44,358 nt of DNA from RGIG3102 sp964507095 (GCA_964507095.1 CAZDOS010000010.1:1-44358), one strand, 5' to 3'. Shown: positions 6,124 to 14,077, counted from the stretch's first letter. Notes: generated from the sequence alone by a model not told the origin. Numbers and translations: made by a program.

Positions 6124-7059
6124 ATGGGCATCGTAGTATTTGGAGCAGTATTCGTGGACATCAAGGGCTACCCGCTTTCCCAGTACATCCCGGGAGGAAG
6201 GAACGTGGGAAGGATAGTTCAGACTCACGGAGGAGTCTCGAGGAATGTAGTCGAGAACATCGCGAACATCGAGCTGAGACCGACCTTCGTCAGCGTGGTC
6301 GATGACACTCCTCTCGGAGAGGAAGTCATCAGGAAGCTGAACAATCACAAGGTGGAGACGAAATACATAGCCAGGACGCCTGACGGACTGGGCACTTGGC
6401 TTGCGGTATTCGGTAATGACGGCGATGTCATCGCATCCATCTCAAAGAGACCGGACCTGGCAAAGATAGGAGACATCCTCGATGAAAAGGGAGATGAGAT
6501 CATTTCCCGGTGCGACAGCGTCGTCGTCGAGATCGACATGGAGCCGGATCTGCTGAAGAAGATATTCAATCTGGCAGACAAGTACGGCAAGGAGGTCTAC
6601 GCGGTAGTTTCCAACATGTCCATAGCCATCGAGAGAAGAGACCTCATAAAGAAGGTGGGATGCTTCGTCTGCAACAGCCAGGAACGGGGAATGCTTTTCC
6701 TTGAGGACTACACCTATGAGACTGCTTTCGGCATGGAACAGATACTCAAGGAGAAGATCAAGCAGGCAGGCATCAGGAAGATGGTGGTCACCATGGGTGA
6801 CCTCGGAGCAGTCTGGGCAGATGATAAAGGAGAAAGCGGATGGACCGAAGCTATGAAGGTGGATGTCGTCGACACTACGGGCGCCGGAGACGCATTCTTC
6901 TCGGGAGTCACCATAGGTCTTACCTACGGAAAGAGCCTGGAAGAGGCCTGTGAGATAGGGACAAAGCTTGCGGGAAGCGTCATAGCCACCAAGGAGTCGG
7001 TGTGTCCGAGGTTCCTGCCAAAGGAATTCGGCATCGTGACCGAGGAGTTCGGAGGCTGA
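6124..7059 (+). CDS. PfkB-family sugar/nucleoside kinase
   Basis: 311 residues, typical for the PfkB/ribokinase fold. Substrate-side residues appear in IPGGRN and THGGVSRNVVENIA (about 36-47). The ATP/catalytic signature DTTGAGDAFFSGV starts near residue 250, with Asp256 as the predicted catalytic base. The substrate is uncertain; the family includes ribokinase, fructokinase, adenosine kinase and pseudouridine kinase. Two nucleoside hydrolase homologues at 15206-16866 make ribose or a nucleoside plausible, but they are 8 kb away. I start at ATG 6124, because AGAGGTGG lies 5 bases upstream; the GTG at 6115 is inside that site. A TATAAT at 6081-6086 is the likely -10, with no clear -35. Confidence 0.85.
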   Translation: MGIVVFGAVFVDIKGYPLSQYIPGGRNVGRIVQTHGGVSRNVVENIANIELRPTFVSVVDDTPLGEEVIRKLNNHKVETKYIARTPDGLGTWLAVFGNDGDVIASISKRPDLAKIGDILDEKGDEIISRCDSVVVEIDMEPDLLKKIFNLADKYGKEVYAVVSNMSIAIERRDLIKKVGCFVCNSQERGMLFLEDYTYETAFGMEQILKEKIKQAGIRKMVVTMGDLGAVWADDKGESGWTEAMKVDVVDTTGAGDAFFSGVTIGLTYGKSLEEACEIGTKLAGSVIATKESVCPRFLPKEFGIVTEEFGG

Positions 7060-7087
7060 CCGTAACAGGAACGGAAAGAGAAATGAT

Positions 7088-7579
7088 ATGAAACATGCAG
7101 TCATTGTTGACAGGGCACGGGGAGAAGCAAACGGATCCTATACGGAGCTGGACGGATTCTGCCTTGCACAGTGCGAATACAACCAAAAGGAGAAGGAAGC
7201 CTTTGAGAAAGAAGCCTCAGGGTGGATCATCCGCCGAAAGGGCAGCGGCCAGTTCACGGCTGACAGCGACAGCGGGGAAGACGCTTACGCCCATTACTGC
7301 GGCTATTTTGACCTGCTTCCCGAGAATGCGGTCTTAAGGGACGGCCGGCTTGTCGGCTATTACCTGTTCTACGATTATTTAAGCTACTCGGGAAGAGGAA
7401 GGTACAATTATACCATAGACAGTTGGGGATACCCGGGCTTTGACCGGTTCAGGAGCCACTCACGGGCTGAAGGCAGGCACCTGTTCCTGTTTGAAGACGA
7501 GAGCACCCATGAATATGATGAATGGCGGCTTCTTAAAAGAGAAGAGGGTACCGAATATATAAACTACCTGAGATTTTGA
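7088..7579 (+). CDS. Protein of unknown function, tyrosine/aromatic-rich, 163 residues
   Basis: I do not recognise a family. The protein is soluble, without signal peptide or membrane helix. It is rich in Tyr, Phe, Arg and acidic residues, especially from residue 70 on (GYYLFYDYLSYSGRGRYNY, then WGYPGFDRFRSHSRAEG). The start ATG has only a weak purine-rich site (GAAAGAGAAA). It follows the PfkB kinase gene by 28 bases and precedes the M20 gene by 57 bases on the same strand, so cotranscription with the kinase is likely. The unbroken frame and the neighbouring spacing support a real gene. Confidence 0.65.
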   Translation: MKHAVIVDRARGEANGSYTELDGFCLAQCEYNQKEKEAFEKEASGWIIRRKGSGQFTADSDSGEDAYAHYCGYFDLLPENAVLRDGRLVGYYLFYDYLSYSGRGRYNYTIDSWGYPGFDRFRSHSRAEGRHLFLFEDESTHEYDEWRLLKREEGTEYINYLRF

Positions 7580-7636
7580 ACTGCAGTAAAATTGAACTGT
7601 TTTTTGAAATAAATCATTAGGAAAGGGATAACGATT

Positions 7637-8941
7637 ATGACAGTTGAAGAGATGAAACGCCTTGCGTGTGAAGCTATCGACAGGAATGCCGACAAGATCA
7701 TCGGAATAGGCCAGAGCATCATGGAAGAGCCTGAGATGGGCTACAAGGAATTCAAGACGGCCGAGAAGGTAAAGAAGGTCTTTGAGGAGCTTGGATTCGA
7801 GTACATCGACAAGCAGGCAGTCACGGGCGTCGTGGCAACGGCACACGGCAGGAGCAAGAAGGCAACAGTGGCCATCATGGGAGAGCTTGACGCCATCTGC
7901 AACTACGACCACCCGTATGCAGACAAGGTGACGGGCGCCGCCCATGCCTGCGGACACAATGTGCAGATATCCACCATGCTGGGAACGGCCATAGCTCTCA
8001 AGGAGAGCGGGATCCTTTCTGAGCTGGACGGCGATGTAAAGCTCATGGCCGTTCCACGGGAAGAGGCCGTTGAGCTTGTTTACAGGGCAGGTCTTATCAA
8101 GGAAGGAAAGATAGTTGCTCTGGGCGGCAAGCAGAACTTCATACGGCTCGGACTGTTCGACGATGTCGACGCAATGGTCATGCAGCACACGATGACAGGT
8201 GACAAGGCCAATGCCGGCGGTCCGGGAGGACTTGGTTTCATTACCAAGCTGATGAACTACAAGGGCGTATCCTGCCACGCGGCTGCTCCTTGGAACGGAG
8301 TAAATGCCCTTACGGCGGCAAGGCTCGGACTTGAGAACGTGAATGCGATCAGGGAGACCTTCAAGGATGAGTACGGCATCAGATGGCATCCGATCATCAC
8401 CAAGGGCGGTGACCTGGTCAATGTCGTTCCGAGCGACGTCAGGATGGAGTCATACATCAGGGGCACTACGATGGAAGCTCTGAATGAGGCAAACTTCAAG
8501 ATCAACAGGGCACTGAAGGCCGGCGCGGACGCGGTCGGAGCCGAGGTCGAGATCATCGACATGCCCGGTTACCTGTTCGCGTATGAGAGCAAGGAGCTCA
8601 AGGACATCGTTTACGACAACGAGGTAGCCCTCCTGGGCGAGGATCATGCCGAAAGAGGCAACTTCGGCGGTTCCACGGATGCAAATGATGTTTCCGTGCT
8701 TCTTCCTACGGTACATGCCAGATTCGGAGGCTACACTGGCTCTGCACACGGACGGGATTTCCTGCCGGTGGACAAGAACCTCGCATACATCGAGGCAGCA
8801 AAGATGGAAGTCATGACTGTCATCGACCTTCTGGCCAACGGAGCAGAAAGGGCCCTTGAGGTCAAGAAAAACTTCACGCCTAAGATGACAAAGGAAGAGT
8901 ATCTCAGAGACTGGCTTAAGATCGGTACGGACAAGGCCTGA
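7637..8941 (+). CDS. M20-family amidohydrolase/peptidase
   Basis: 434 residues of the M20 metallopeptidase type. Visible landmarks are GELDA (metal-site strand), HACGHNVQ with Cys-Gly-His as in the M20D amidohydrolase group, VPREEAVE with the catalytic glutamate pair, and a dimerisation domain starting near MNYKGVSCHAAAPW with a conserved histidine. Related enzymes cleave N-acyl amino acids, aminobenzoyl-glutamate or dipeptides using two zinc or manganese ions. It is probably cytoplasmic, since there is no signal peptide. AGGAAAGGGAT precedes the ATG. A strong terminator follows. Confidence 0.88.
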   Translation: MTVEEMKRLACEAIDRNADKIIGIGQSIMEEPEMGYKEFKTAEKVKKVFEELGFEYIDKQAVTGVVATAHGRSKKATVAIMGELDAICNYDHPYADKVTGAAHACGHNVQISTMLGTAIALKESGILSELDGDVKLMAVPREEAVELVYRAGLIKEGKIVALGGKQNFIRLGLFDDVDAMVMQHTMTGDKANAGGPGGLGFITKLMNYKGVSCHAAAPWNGVNALTAARLGLENVNAIRETFKDEYGIRWHPIITKGGDLVNVVPSDVRMESYIRGTTMEALNEANFKINRALKAGADAVGAEVEIIDMPGYLFAYESKELKDIVYDNEVALLGEDHAERGNFGGSTDANDVSVLLPTVHARFGGYTGSAHGRDFLPVDKNLAYIEAAKMEVMTVIDLLANGAERALEVKKNFTPKMTKEEYLRDWLKIGTDKA

Positions 8942-8959
8942 TCCGAACAGAAACAGATC

Positions 8960-8993
8960 AGACGGAGCTTTACGGCTCCGTCTGTCTTTTTTT
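8960..8993 (+). terminator. Terminator of the M20 gene
   Basis: AGACGGAGC (8960-8968) pairs with GCTCCGTCT (8975-8983), followed by GTC and seven T. Confidence 0.92.
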
Positions 8994-9064
8994 ATTCAGT
9001 TTGGATTCATCTGTGCTTTCCGGCGGTCTGCCCGCCATGGCATTTCAGGCCGTTCATTTCAGCA

Positions 9065-9658
9065 TCAGTTCTCCGGGACATAAAAGGTCTGCTTGGGACC
9101 CGTGTCCCTCATGAGCGTTCTCGGATCTCTGAACCTGAAAAGATAAAGGAAGGTAATATACAGGTCTCCGATGCAACCACCTATATGGGTCCCGAGAAGG
9201 AGAGCAGCGATCAGTTTGTCCCATGCGTTGGGAGCCATGAAGACAGCTGTACCGAATACGATGTTGAACACTGCGAAGGGGGCAAGCAGCGATATGAGCG
9301 AGGCCTTCCTGTAGACGTAGATGTTTGGCACTCCGCAGAAAGCTACCGAAAGGGTGATGCCGAAGGTCAGCTTCTCTCCCGTCAGCAGCTTGTAAGCAGC
9401 TCCGTGAGTCAGTTCATGGAGAACGATGTAAATAAGAAGCGGGATGAAGAAGAGGGGGATCCTTTTGATGAACATATCCATCTCATCCAAGCCTCCGGGA
9501 TGTATCATGATGACGGCCAGCGCCCAGAGAACAACGGTAATAGCCAGACTTCCCACCGAAAACAGGAAAGAGGTCTTCTTGTCATTGGCATCTACGACGA
9601 ATTCCTCGCAGTAGCTAGCAGGGAGCTCTCTCTCAAAATTGGTCCCGAGCCCGTTCAT
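9065..9658 (-). CDS. DUF3267 membrane protein, putative zincin metalloprotease
   Basis: 197 residues with about four membrane helices. HELTHG at 81-86 sits at the end of the second hydrophobic stretch and matches the HExxHG zinc motif of the DUF3267 (putative zincin peptidase) family. A likely further ligand region is not clear by eye. No substrate is known for the family. The stop of the preceding peroxiredoxin gene directly abuts this ATG, and a GGAG lies 8 bases upstream inside it. The two genes therefore form a unit. No terminator is visible after it in the 70 bases before the M20 terminator. Confidence 0.85.
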   Translation of the reverse strand: MNGLGTNFERELPASYCEEFVVDANDKKTSFLFSVGSLAITVVLWALAVIMIHPGGLDEMDMFIKRIPLFFIPLLIYIVLHELTHGAAYKLLTGEKLTFGITLSVAFCGVPNIYVYRKASLISLLAPFAVFNIVFGTAVFMAPNAWDKLIAALLLGTHIGGCIGDLYITFLYLFRFRDPRTLMRDTGPKQTFYVPEN

Positions 9659-10120
9659 TTACTTATTCTCCAGCATGCTGAGCATCGAAGCCGCGTCATC
9701 CGCCGCCTTGACCTTGTCGTTTGCAAAGCGGATGATACCGTCCTCATCTATGAGATAGGTAGTCCTGACAACTCCCATTGCAGTCTTTCCGTAATTCTTC
9801 TTTTCCTTCCAGGTGTCGTACAGCTCGGTGACCTTCCTTTCAGGGTCTGAAAGGAGAGTGAAGTTCAGGGAGTTCTTCTCCCGGAACTTTTTGTGAGAAG
9901 CGACGGAATCCCTGCTGACGCCGATGATCTCGATGCCCAGCCTGTCAAAGCTGTCCTTCAGAGCCCGGTATCCCACTGCCTGCTTGGTGCAGCCGCCTGT
10001 ATTGTCCTTTGGGTAAAAGTAGAGTATGACTCTTTTTCCAAGATAATCGGAAAGCTTCTTCTGTGTGCCGTTCCGGTCCCGAAGGCAGAAATCCGGAGCA
10101 TTTATTCCAGTGTCTAGCAT
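9659..10120 (-). CDS. bcp: Thioredoxin-dependent peroxiredoxin of the BCP/PrxQ type
   Basis: 153 residues, standard for bacterioferritin comigratory protein. It reduces hydrogen and organic peroxides in the cytoplasm. The peroxidatic cysteine is Cys44 in DNTGGCTKQA; the family consensus is TPGCT, so Pro is replaced by Gly here. The resolving cysteine that many BCPs have five residues later is Val49, so it should act as a 1-Cys type or use a thiol partner. RTTYLIDEDGIIRF is the conserved strand near the end. GGAGG lies 7 bases before the ATG. A palindrome at 10154-10171 lies just upstream. Confidence 0.92.
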   Translation of the reverse strand: MLDTGINAPDFCLRDRNGTQKKLSDYLGKRVILYFYPKDNTGGCTKQAVGYRALKDSFDRLGIEIIGVSRDSVASHKKFREKNSLNFTLLSDPERKVTELYDTWKEKKNYGKTAMGVVRTTYLIDEDGIIRFANDKVKAADDAASMLSMLENK

Positions 10121-10153
10121 GTATGGTCCTCCAAGTATTCTTAGTCTTAGTTC

Positions 10154-10171
10154 TGTGATTAATATATCACA
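10154..10171. promoter_or_regulatory. Operator-like dyad upstream of the peroxiredoxin gene
   Basis: TGTGAT (10154-10159), a 6-base AT spacer and ATCACA (10166-10171) form a perfect dyad. On the minus strand it overlaps TTGTGA, a possible -35. It resembles CRP/FNR/Rex-type half sites, but its spacing fits none of them exactly. Confidence 0.4.
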
Positions 10172-10199
10172 AAGAACGGCTCCCGAGAACAGGAGCCGT
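10171..10199 (-). terminator. Terminator of the M19 dipeptidase gene
   Basis: On the minus strand ACGGCTCC pairs with GGAGCCGT around an 8-base loop, followed by TCTTTG. The T run is short. Confidence 0.7.
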
Positions 10200-10216
10200 C
10201 AGTATGCTTTAATGGG

Positions 10217-11188
10217 TTATTTCATTGCTTCCTTTATGACTCTCAGGACGTTGTTGTGGCTGATCTTGTCGATCTCGTCCTCCGTGAAGCCGGCCTTCTT
10301 GAACTCGTCCCACAGCACAGGCAGCATTGACGAGCAGCTGATCTCCTGGATGCCCTCTATGCCGTCAAAGTCAGTTCCCAGACCGATGACATCGATGCCG
10401 CCCACGTTCCTTATGTGCTTTGCCATGCCGATGATGTCGGAGATGGTTGTCGTCTCGATCACCATTCTTGGATCCATGAACTGAGGAGCGAAGTTGAGTC
10501 CCATGACGCCGCCCTTATTTGCGAGAGCCTTGATCATTTCGTCTGTCAGGTTTCTCTGATGTCCGCAGTATGCCCTCGCATTGGAGTGTGTGGCAACGAA
10601 AGGCTTGTCTGTATACTTTACGACGTCCCAGAAACCGCCGTCGTTGAGGTGCGAAACATCAACGAGGATGCCCAGCTCGTTCATGAGCTTTATGCCTTCG
10701 ATTCCGAATGGCTTCAGAGGCTTGTTCATGATCTCGGGATCGGTGGAGTTAGGGAAACCGAAGCAGTTCTCGAAGTTCCATGTCAGGGACATGCATCTTA
10801 CGCCCTTGTCGTAGACCTTTCTGATCATATCAAGGTCTCCGTTGACCATCCTTGAATCCTCGATGGTGAGGACTGCGCTCATCTTGCCCGCGGCGTTGTT
10901 TGCCACGATCTCGTCCGCGTTCGTCGCGAGGGCGATGATGTCAGAATGGGCCTCGACGTCCCTGTGAAGTCCTTCAACCAGGGTGTTGAAGTACTCTTCG
11001 TCAGTCATCGGCTTCTTGAAGGAATCCATGAACTGCTTTGGAGGGAAGAATACGGCAAAGAACTGAGCGAGAGCGTCGCCTCTCTTCATTTTCTGAAAAT
11101 CGACCTGCTGATTAGATGAAAACAGTGTGTATTCGTCTCTTCTGGCAAACGGCACGAGAGTGTCGCAGTGCATATCAATGAATTTCAT
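10217..11188 (-). CDS. Membrane dipeptidase (peptidase family M19, renal dipeptidase type)
   Basis: 323 residues. Zinc ligands are in DMHCDT (His7, Asp9) near the start, a glutamate in LTIEDSR, and the pairs DVSHL and ATHSN. GLGTDFDG with a conserved aspartate is near the C-terminus. M19 enzymes hydrolyse dipeptides, including those with D-residues, using two zinc ions. No lipobox or signal peptide is present, so this is a cytoplasmic form. GGAGG lies 9 bases before the ATG. A TATAAT on the minus strand at 11227-11222 is the likely -10. With the M20, M29, S51 and SppA genes it adds to the peptide-degradation capacity. Confidence 0.93.
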   Translation of the reverse strand: MKFIDMHCDTLVPFARRDEYTLFSSNQQVDFQKMKRGDALAQFFAVFFPPKQFMDSFKKPMTDEEYFNTLVEGLHRDVEAHSDIIALATNADEIVANNAAGKMSAVLTIEDSRMVNGDLDMIRKVYDKGVRCMSLTWNFENCFGFPNSTDPEIMNKPLKPFGIEGIKLMNELGILVDVSHLNDGGFWDVVKYTDKPFVATHSNARAYCGHQRNLTDEMIKALANKGGVMGLNFAPQFMDPRMVIETTTISDIIGMAKHIRNVGGIDVIGLGTDFDGIEGIQEISCSSMLPVLWDEFKKAGFTEDEIDKISHNNVLRVIKEAMK

Positions 11189-11329
11189 ATATGTGTACCT
11201 CCGTTAGTTTTCTTTATCAAAATTATACAACACATGCTGTCAGAATTCCATATCGCAATGCTTCTGCAACCCATAAAATGAGGGAAAAATAAACAAAAGA
11301 ATAGATTCATAAAGTATTCTATAAATGTA

Positions 11330-11358
11330 TTGAAATGGCGCATTGAATTTGTTACAAT
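11330..11358 (+). promoter_or_regulatory. Promoter of the HU gene
   Basis: TTGAAA (11330-11335), 17-bp spacer, TACAAT (11353-11358). The leader is about 55 bases. Confidence 0.75.
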
Positions 11359-11420
11359 AGTCCTTGCGACAATTTAAGTTGTAAACAATAATTAATATAT
11401 ATTTATGGAGGAAACTGAAT

Positions 11421-11696
11421 ATGACTAAAGCAAATCTTGTAGCCGCTGTCAGCGAAAAGACAGGCTTCACAAAGAAGGATTCAGAGAAGGCAATCGTTGC
11501 AGTTATCGATGTTATCAAGGAAGCACTTGAGAATGGTGAGAAGGTAAGCCTGGTAGGCTTCGGAACATTCTCAGTAAAGGAGAGAGCAGCTCACGAAGGC
11601 CGCAACCCTCTCACAGGCGAGAAGAAGTGGATCGAGGCTAGCAAGGCTCCTGTATTCAAGGCCGGCAGCGCACTTAAGGATGCTATCAATAAGTAA
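11421..11696 (+). CDS. hup: DNA-binding protein HU
   Basis: 91 residues with the full HU pattern: MTKANLVAAVSEKTGFTKKD at the start, VGFGTFSVKERAAHEGRNP in the saddle, and a C-terminal helix ending in LKDAINK. The conserved proline that intercalates DNA is in GRNPLTGE. It is a dimeric, nonspecific nucleoid protein. GGAGGAAA lies 7 bases before the ATG. It has a good promoter and a strong terminator. The next gene, rqcP, is only 64 bases after it, an order typical of Firmicutes. Confidence 0.97.
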   Translation: MTKANLVAAVSEKTGFTKKDSEKAIVAVIDVIKEALENGEKVSLVGFGTFSVKERAAHEGRNPLTGEKKWIEASKAPVFKAGSALKDAINK

Positions 11697-11710
11697 TTAG
11701 TTATTTCTGA

Positions 11711-11741
11711 ATGCCGACGCCTTACGGTGTCGGCATTTTTT
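11711..11741 (+). terminator. Terminator after HU
   Basis: ATGCCGACGCC pairs with GGTGTCGGCAT around TTAC (one G-U pair), followed by six T. Leakage through it probably feeds rqcP, which has no clear promoter of its own. Confidence 0.92.
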
Positions 11742-11760
11742 GTTCTCAGGAAGGGATAGT

Positions 11761-12006
11761 ATGAGGATAGACAAATTCCTGAAAGTCTCAAGACTGATAA
11801 AGAGAAGGACGGTAGCCAACGAGGTCCGGGATGCCGGAAGGATAATCGTCAACGGAAGGGAAGTCAAGGCTTCCTATCAGGTCAAGGTCGGAGACATAGT
11901 TGAGATTATGTTCGGAAACAAACCTCTGAAGGTGAAGGTGCTGTCTGTGGAAAATATTACCACCAAGGACGGCCGGCGCGAAATGTACACCGTTATAGAG
12001 GAGTGA
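11761..12006 (+). CDS. rqcP: S4-domain RNA-binding protein, RqcP/YabO type
   Basis: 81 residues made almost entirely of one S4 RNA-binding domain: MRIDKFLKVSRLIKRRTVA, then DAGRIIVNGREVKASYQVK and GDIVEI. RqcP binds stalled large subunits with RqcH in ribosome-associated quality control. Location just after HU and before divIC supports the assignment; an Hsp15-like protein is the alternative. I start at ATG 11761, because AGGAAGGGAT lies 3-5 bases upstream; an in-frame TTG at 11740 lies in the terminator T run. Confidence 0.88.
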   Translation: MRIDKFLKVSRLIKRRTVANEVRDAGRIIVNGREVKASYQVKVGDIVEIMFGNKPLKVKVLSVENITTKDGRREMYTVIEE

Positions 12007-12294
12007 AAGGGCAGTTTTGAGGTCAAAAACAGCCCTGTAAAGCCAAAATCCTTTGCATTTCGGTTGTGAGACAAAAATACTTGTGCAAAATCGGAGTTCC
12101 TAACGTGAAAATGAGATAAAAGACCGTCTGATTTAACATCATTTGAACAAAATAATGCAGTTATTTTACATCGTTTTTGTAATCAGATTGTAGCTTTTTC
12201 GGGATCGGATGGTAAATTATTGATTTTAGACAGTTAAATGCTTAAAATTTGTTAAAAATAGTCAAAAATTACCATAAAAACAGCTATTTTTCTG
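12007..12294. other. Gene-free AT-rich gap where yabP/yabQ would be expected
   Basis: Between rqcP and the divIC promoter I see no frame with a ribosome binding site. An imperfect hairpin (AGGGC...GCCCT with inner GTTTTGA/TCAAAA, 12007-12036) starts the gap without a T run. The rest is AT-rich with many stops. Sporulation genes yabP and yabQ usually sit here in spore-forming Firmicutes, and no remnant of them is recognisable. Confidence 0.55.
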
Positions 12295-12324
12295 TTGCAC
12301 CTCGATATATATATAGTGTATAAT
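12295..12324 (+). promoter_or_regulatory. Promoter of divIC
   Basis: TTGCAC (12295-12300), 18-bp spacer, TATAAT (12319-12324). In the leader, an imperfect hairpin at 12335-12355 lies upstream of the ribosome binding site. Confidence 0.65.
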
Positions 12325-12392
12325 TCATATTGCGATAATATCCCTTGGGAGTTATTGTTATTTGACTTCACTATAAAAGGAGGTGGACAGCT

Positions 12393-12677
12393 ATGGCTAA
12401 AGGCTTCAAAAAGCTTCGCGTGAGCACTGTTGCGGCGCTCGTTCTCATAGTATATCTGGCTGTTCATCTCATTATGTCTCAGGTCGAACTTGTATCAAAA
12501 AGACAGGAGTACAACAGCCTTGTCGAACAGAGAGACAGGCTTACCGTCGTGATGAACGAGACCCAGGCCATCCTTGATGAGGAGGACGAGGGCGTGTACA
12601 TCGAACAGGTCGCAAGAGAGAAGCTCGGATATGCCCTTCCGGGTGAGATAGTCTTCATAGACGTCCGGGCAGATTGA
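12393..12677 (+). CDS. divIC: Septum formation initiator family protein (DivIC/FtsB)
   Basis: 94 residues with the DivIC/FtsB layout: a short basic N-terminus, one membrane helix (about 13-29), a heptad-like coiled coil (about 33-60), and the conserved end motif VAREKLGYALPGEIVFID. It would act with FtsL and DivIB at the division septum. AAAGGAGGT lies about 8 bases before the ATG. Its position after HU and rqcP matches the divIC locus in other Firmicutes. A GC hairpin follows. Confidence 0.88.
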   Translation: MAKGFKKLRVSTVAALVLIVYLAVHLIMSQVELVSKRQEYNSLVEQRDRLTVVMNETQAILDEEDEGVYIEQVAREKLGYALPGEIVFIDVRAD

Positions 12678-12688
12678 CAATAAGCTTT

Positions 12689-12713
12689 AAGGCGGCCAAG
12701 CAGGCCGCCTTTA
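12689..12713 (+). terminator. Weak terminator after divIC
   Basis: AAGGCGGCC pairs with GGCCGCCTT around AAGCA, but only TTT follows, so it may be leaky into the nitroreductase gene. Confidence 0.6.
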
Positions 12714-12745
12714 ATCATTTCCAGATAAAACAGGAGGATATAAAC

Positions 12746-13267
12746 ATGAATGAGATACTGAAAGCTATGAAGGAAAGAAGAAGCATACGCAGTTTCAAGC
12801 CTGACATGCCTTCAAGGGAGGATCTGGAGAAGATCATCGAGGCCGGACTGTACGCTCCGAGCGGAATGGGAAAGCAGTCACCGATAATCGTTGCTGTCAC
12901 GAACAAGGACAAGAGAGACGCTCTGTCTGCCCTGAACGCTTCCGTAATGGGCATGCCTAGGGATCCTTTCTACGGAGCACCGGCAGTGCTTGCGGTCCTC
13001 GTGCCGGCAGACCGGCCTACCGGAGTGGAGGACGGAAGTCTTGTTCTCGGAAACATGCTCCTTGCAGCGCATTCTCTGGGACTCGGAAGCATCTGGATAC
13101 ACAGGGCAAAGGAAGAGTTCGAGAACGACGAATGGAAGAAGCTCCTTAAGGACCTTGGAGTCGAGGGCGATTACAGGGGTGTAGGAAACTGCTGTGTCGG
13201 ATACATAGAAGGAGAGGCTCCGAAGCGGGCTGAAAGAAAGAAAAACAGGGTATACTGGGTCGACTGA
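12746..13267 (+). CDS. Nitroreductase-family FMN oxidoreductase
   Basis: 173 residues. It opens with MKERRSIRSFKPD, the phosphate-contacting start of nitroreductases, followed by GLYAPSGMGKQSPI. GAPAVLAVLVP and the AAHSLGLGSIWIHRA helix complete the FMN-binding fold. It should be a dimeric flavoenzyme using NAD(P)H; the physiological acceptor is unknown. The start ATG 12746 has AGGAGG 8 bases upstream; upstream in-frame codons overlap the terminator of divIC and are not used. The next gene, another flavin protein, follows by 31 bases. Confidence 0.9.
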   Translation: MNEILKAMKERRSIRSFKPDMPSREDLEKIIEAGLYAPSGMGKQSPIIVAVTNKDKRDALSALNASVMGMPRDPFYGAPAVLAVLVPADRPTGVEDGSLVLGNMLLAAHSLGLGSIWIHRAKEEFENDEWKKLLKDLGVEGDYRGVGNCCVGYIEGEAPKRAERKKNRVYWVD

Positions 13268-13298
13268 TCCGCTATAGCCGTATACATGGAGAAATAAA

Positions 13299-13955
13299 AT
13301 GGGAGTAAAGATAGTTGCGATAAACGCCGGACCGAGAAAAAAGATGAATACCGACACCCTTGTCAGCGAGGCTGCAAGAGGCGCCGAGAGCATGGGTGCA
13401 GAGGTCACATATTTTGACCTGTTCAGGCTCGAAAAGTACACAGGATGCGTTTCCTGCTTCGGATGCATGAGAGCGCCGAATGAAGGCAGATGCGTCTGCA
13501 AGGACGGACTTTCTCCTGTGCTCGAAGCGATAAGAGAGGCTGACGGCGTCATCATCGGTTCGCCTAACTACCTGTCGAATCTGACCGCCTCATTCAGGGC
13601 GCTGTATGAGAGACTGTTCTTCCAGTCACTGACATACAACAGTGAGAAGCCTTTCTACAATCCAGCGGACAAGCAGGTGGTCCTCATAAGCACGAGCAAC
13701 GCTCCTGAGGATATCTACCGGACCATGGGTTATGACAAGATGATAGAAGGCTACAAGAGAGGCTTTGAGATGCGGGTCGGCCCGACTCAGACGCTGATAG
13801 CCGGAAACACGCTTCAGGTCCCTGATTATTCAAAGTACAACTGGAAGAACTTTGACCCGCGGGCAAAGAAACGGTTCCACGACGAGGATTTCCCGAAGAA
13901 GAAGGAAGAGGCCTTCAAGCTGGGAGTGCGGATGGTCGAAAGGATCAACGGCTGA
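13299..13955 (+). CDS. Flavodoxin family protein (NADPH-dependent FMN reductase type)
   Basis: 218 residues. The start KIVAINAGPRKKMNTDTL is the FMN phosphate loop, and IGSPNYLSNLTASFRALYER contains the second flavin loop. Between them lies a cysteine cluster, CVSCFGCM and CVCKDG (about 50-70), typical of iron-sulfur-flavoprotein-like members with compact cysteine motifs. Whether a cluster binds here cannot be decided by eye. The start has GGAGA 7 bases upstream. It is probably cotranscribed with the nitroreductase. Confidence 0.85.
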   Translation: MGVKIVAINAGPRKKMNTDTLVSEAARGAESMGAEVTYFDLFRLEKYTGCVSCFGCMRAPNEGRCVCKDGLSPVLEAIREADGVIIGSPNYLSNLTASFRALYERLFFQSLTYNSEKPFYNPADKQVVLISTSNAPEDIYRTMGYDKMIEGYKRGFEMRVGPTQTLIAGNTLQVPDYSKYNWKNFDPRAKKRFHDEDFPKKKEEAFKLGVRMVERING

Positions 13956-13969
13956 TACATGCTTTGTTA

Positions 13970-13998
13970 CAGGCTGCCGTGTCGGCAGCCTGTTCAAT
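13970..13998 (+). terminator. Probable terminator after the flavodoxin-family gene
   Basis: CAGGCTGCCG and CGGCAGCCTG form a perfect 10-bp stem with loop TGT. The following T run is interrupted (TTCAATTT). Confidence 0.6.
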
Positions 13999-14048
13999 TT
14001 GAAGTGTGAGCGTATTCCATTTCTTTTGTGCATTTTTGGTGTAATTAC

Positions 14049-14077
14049 TTTAAAATGCGGCTTACATGGGATATAAT
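14049..14077 (+). promoter_or_regulatory. Promoter of sppA
   Basis: TATAAT at 14072-14077 is perfect; the -35 candidate TTTAAA at 14049-14054, 17 bp away, matches 4 of 6. Confidence 0.6.

Noticed and set aside
6442..7104. Minus-strand frame of 220 codons
   Set aside because: Antisense to the PfkB kinase, whose motifs are clear.
7460..8389. Long minus-strand frame of 309 codons
   Set aside because: It runs antisense to the end of the unknown gene and the M20 gene, has no ribosome binding site and no recognisable domain.
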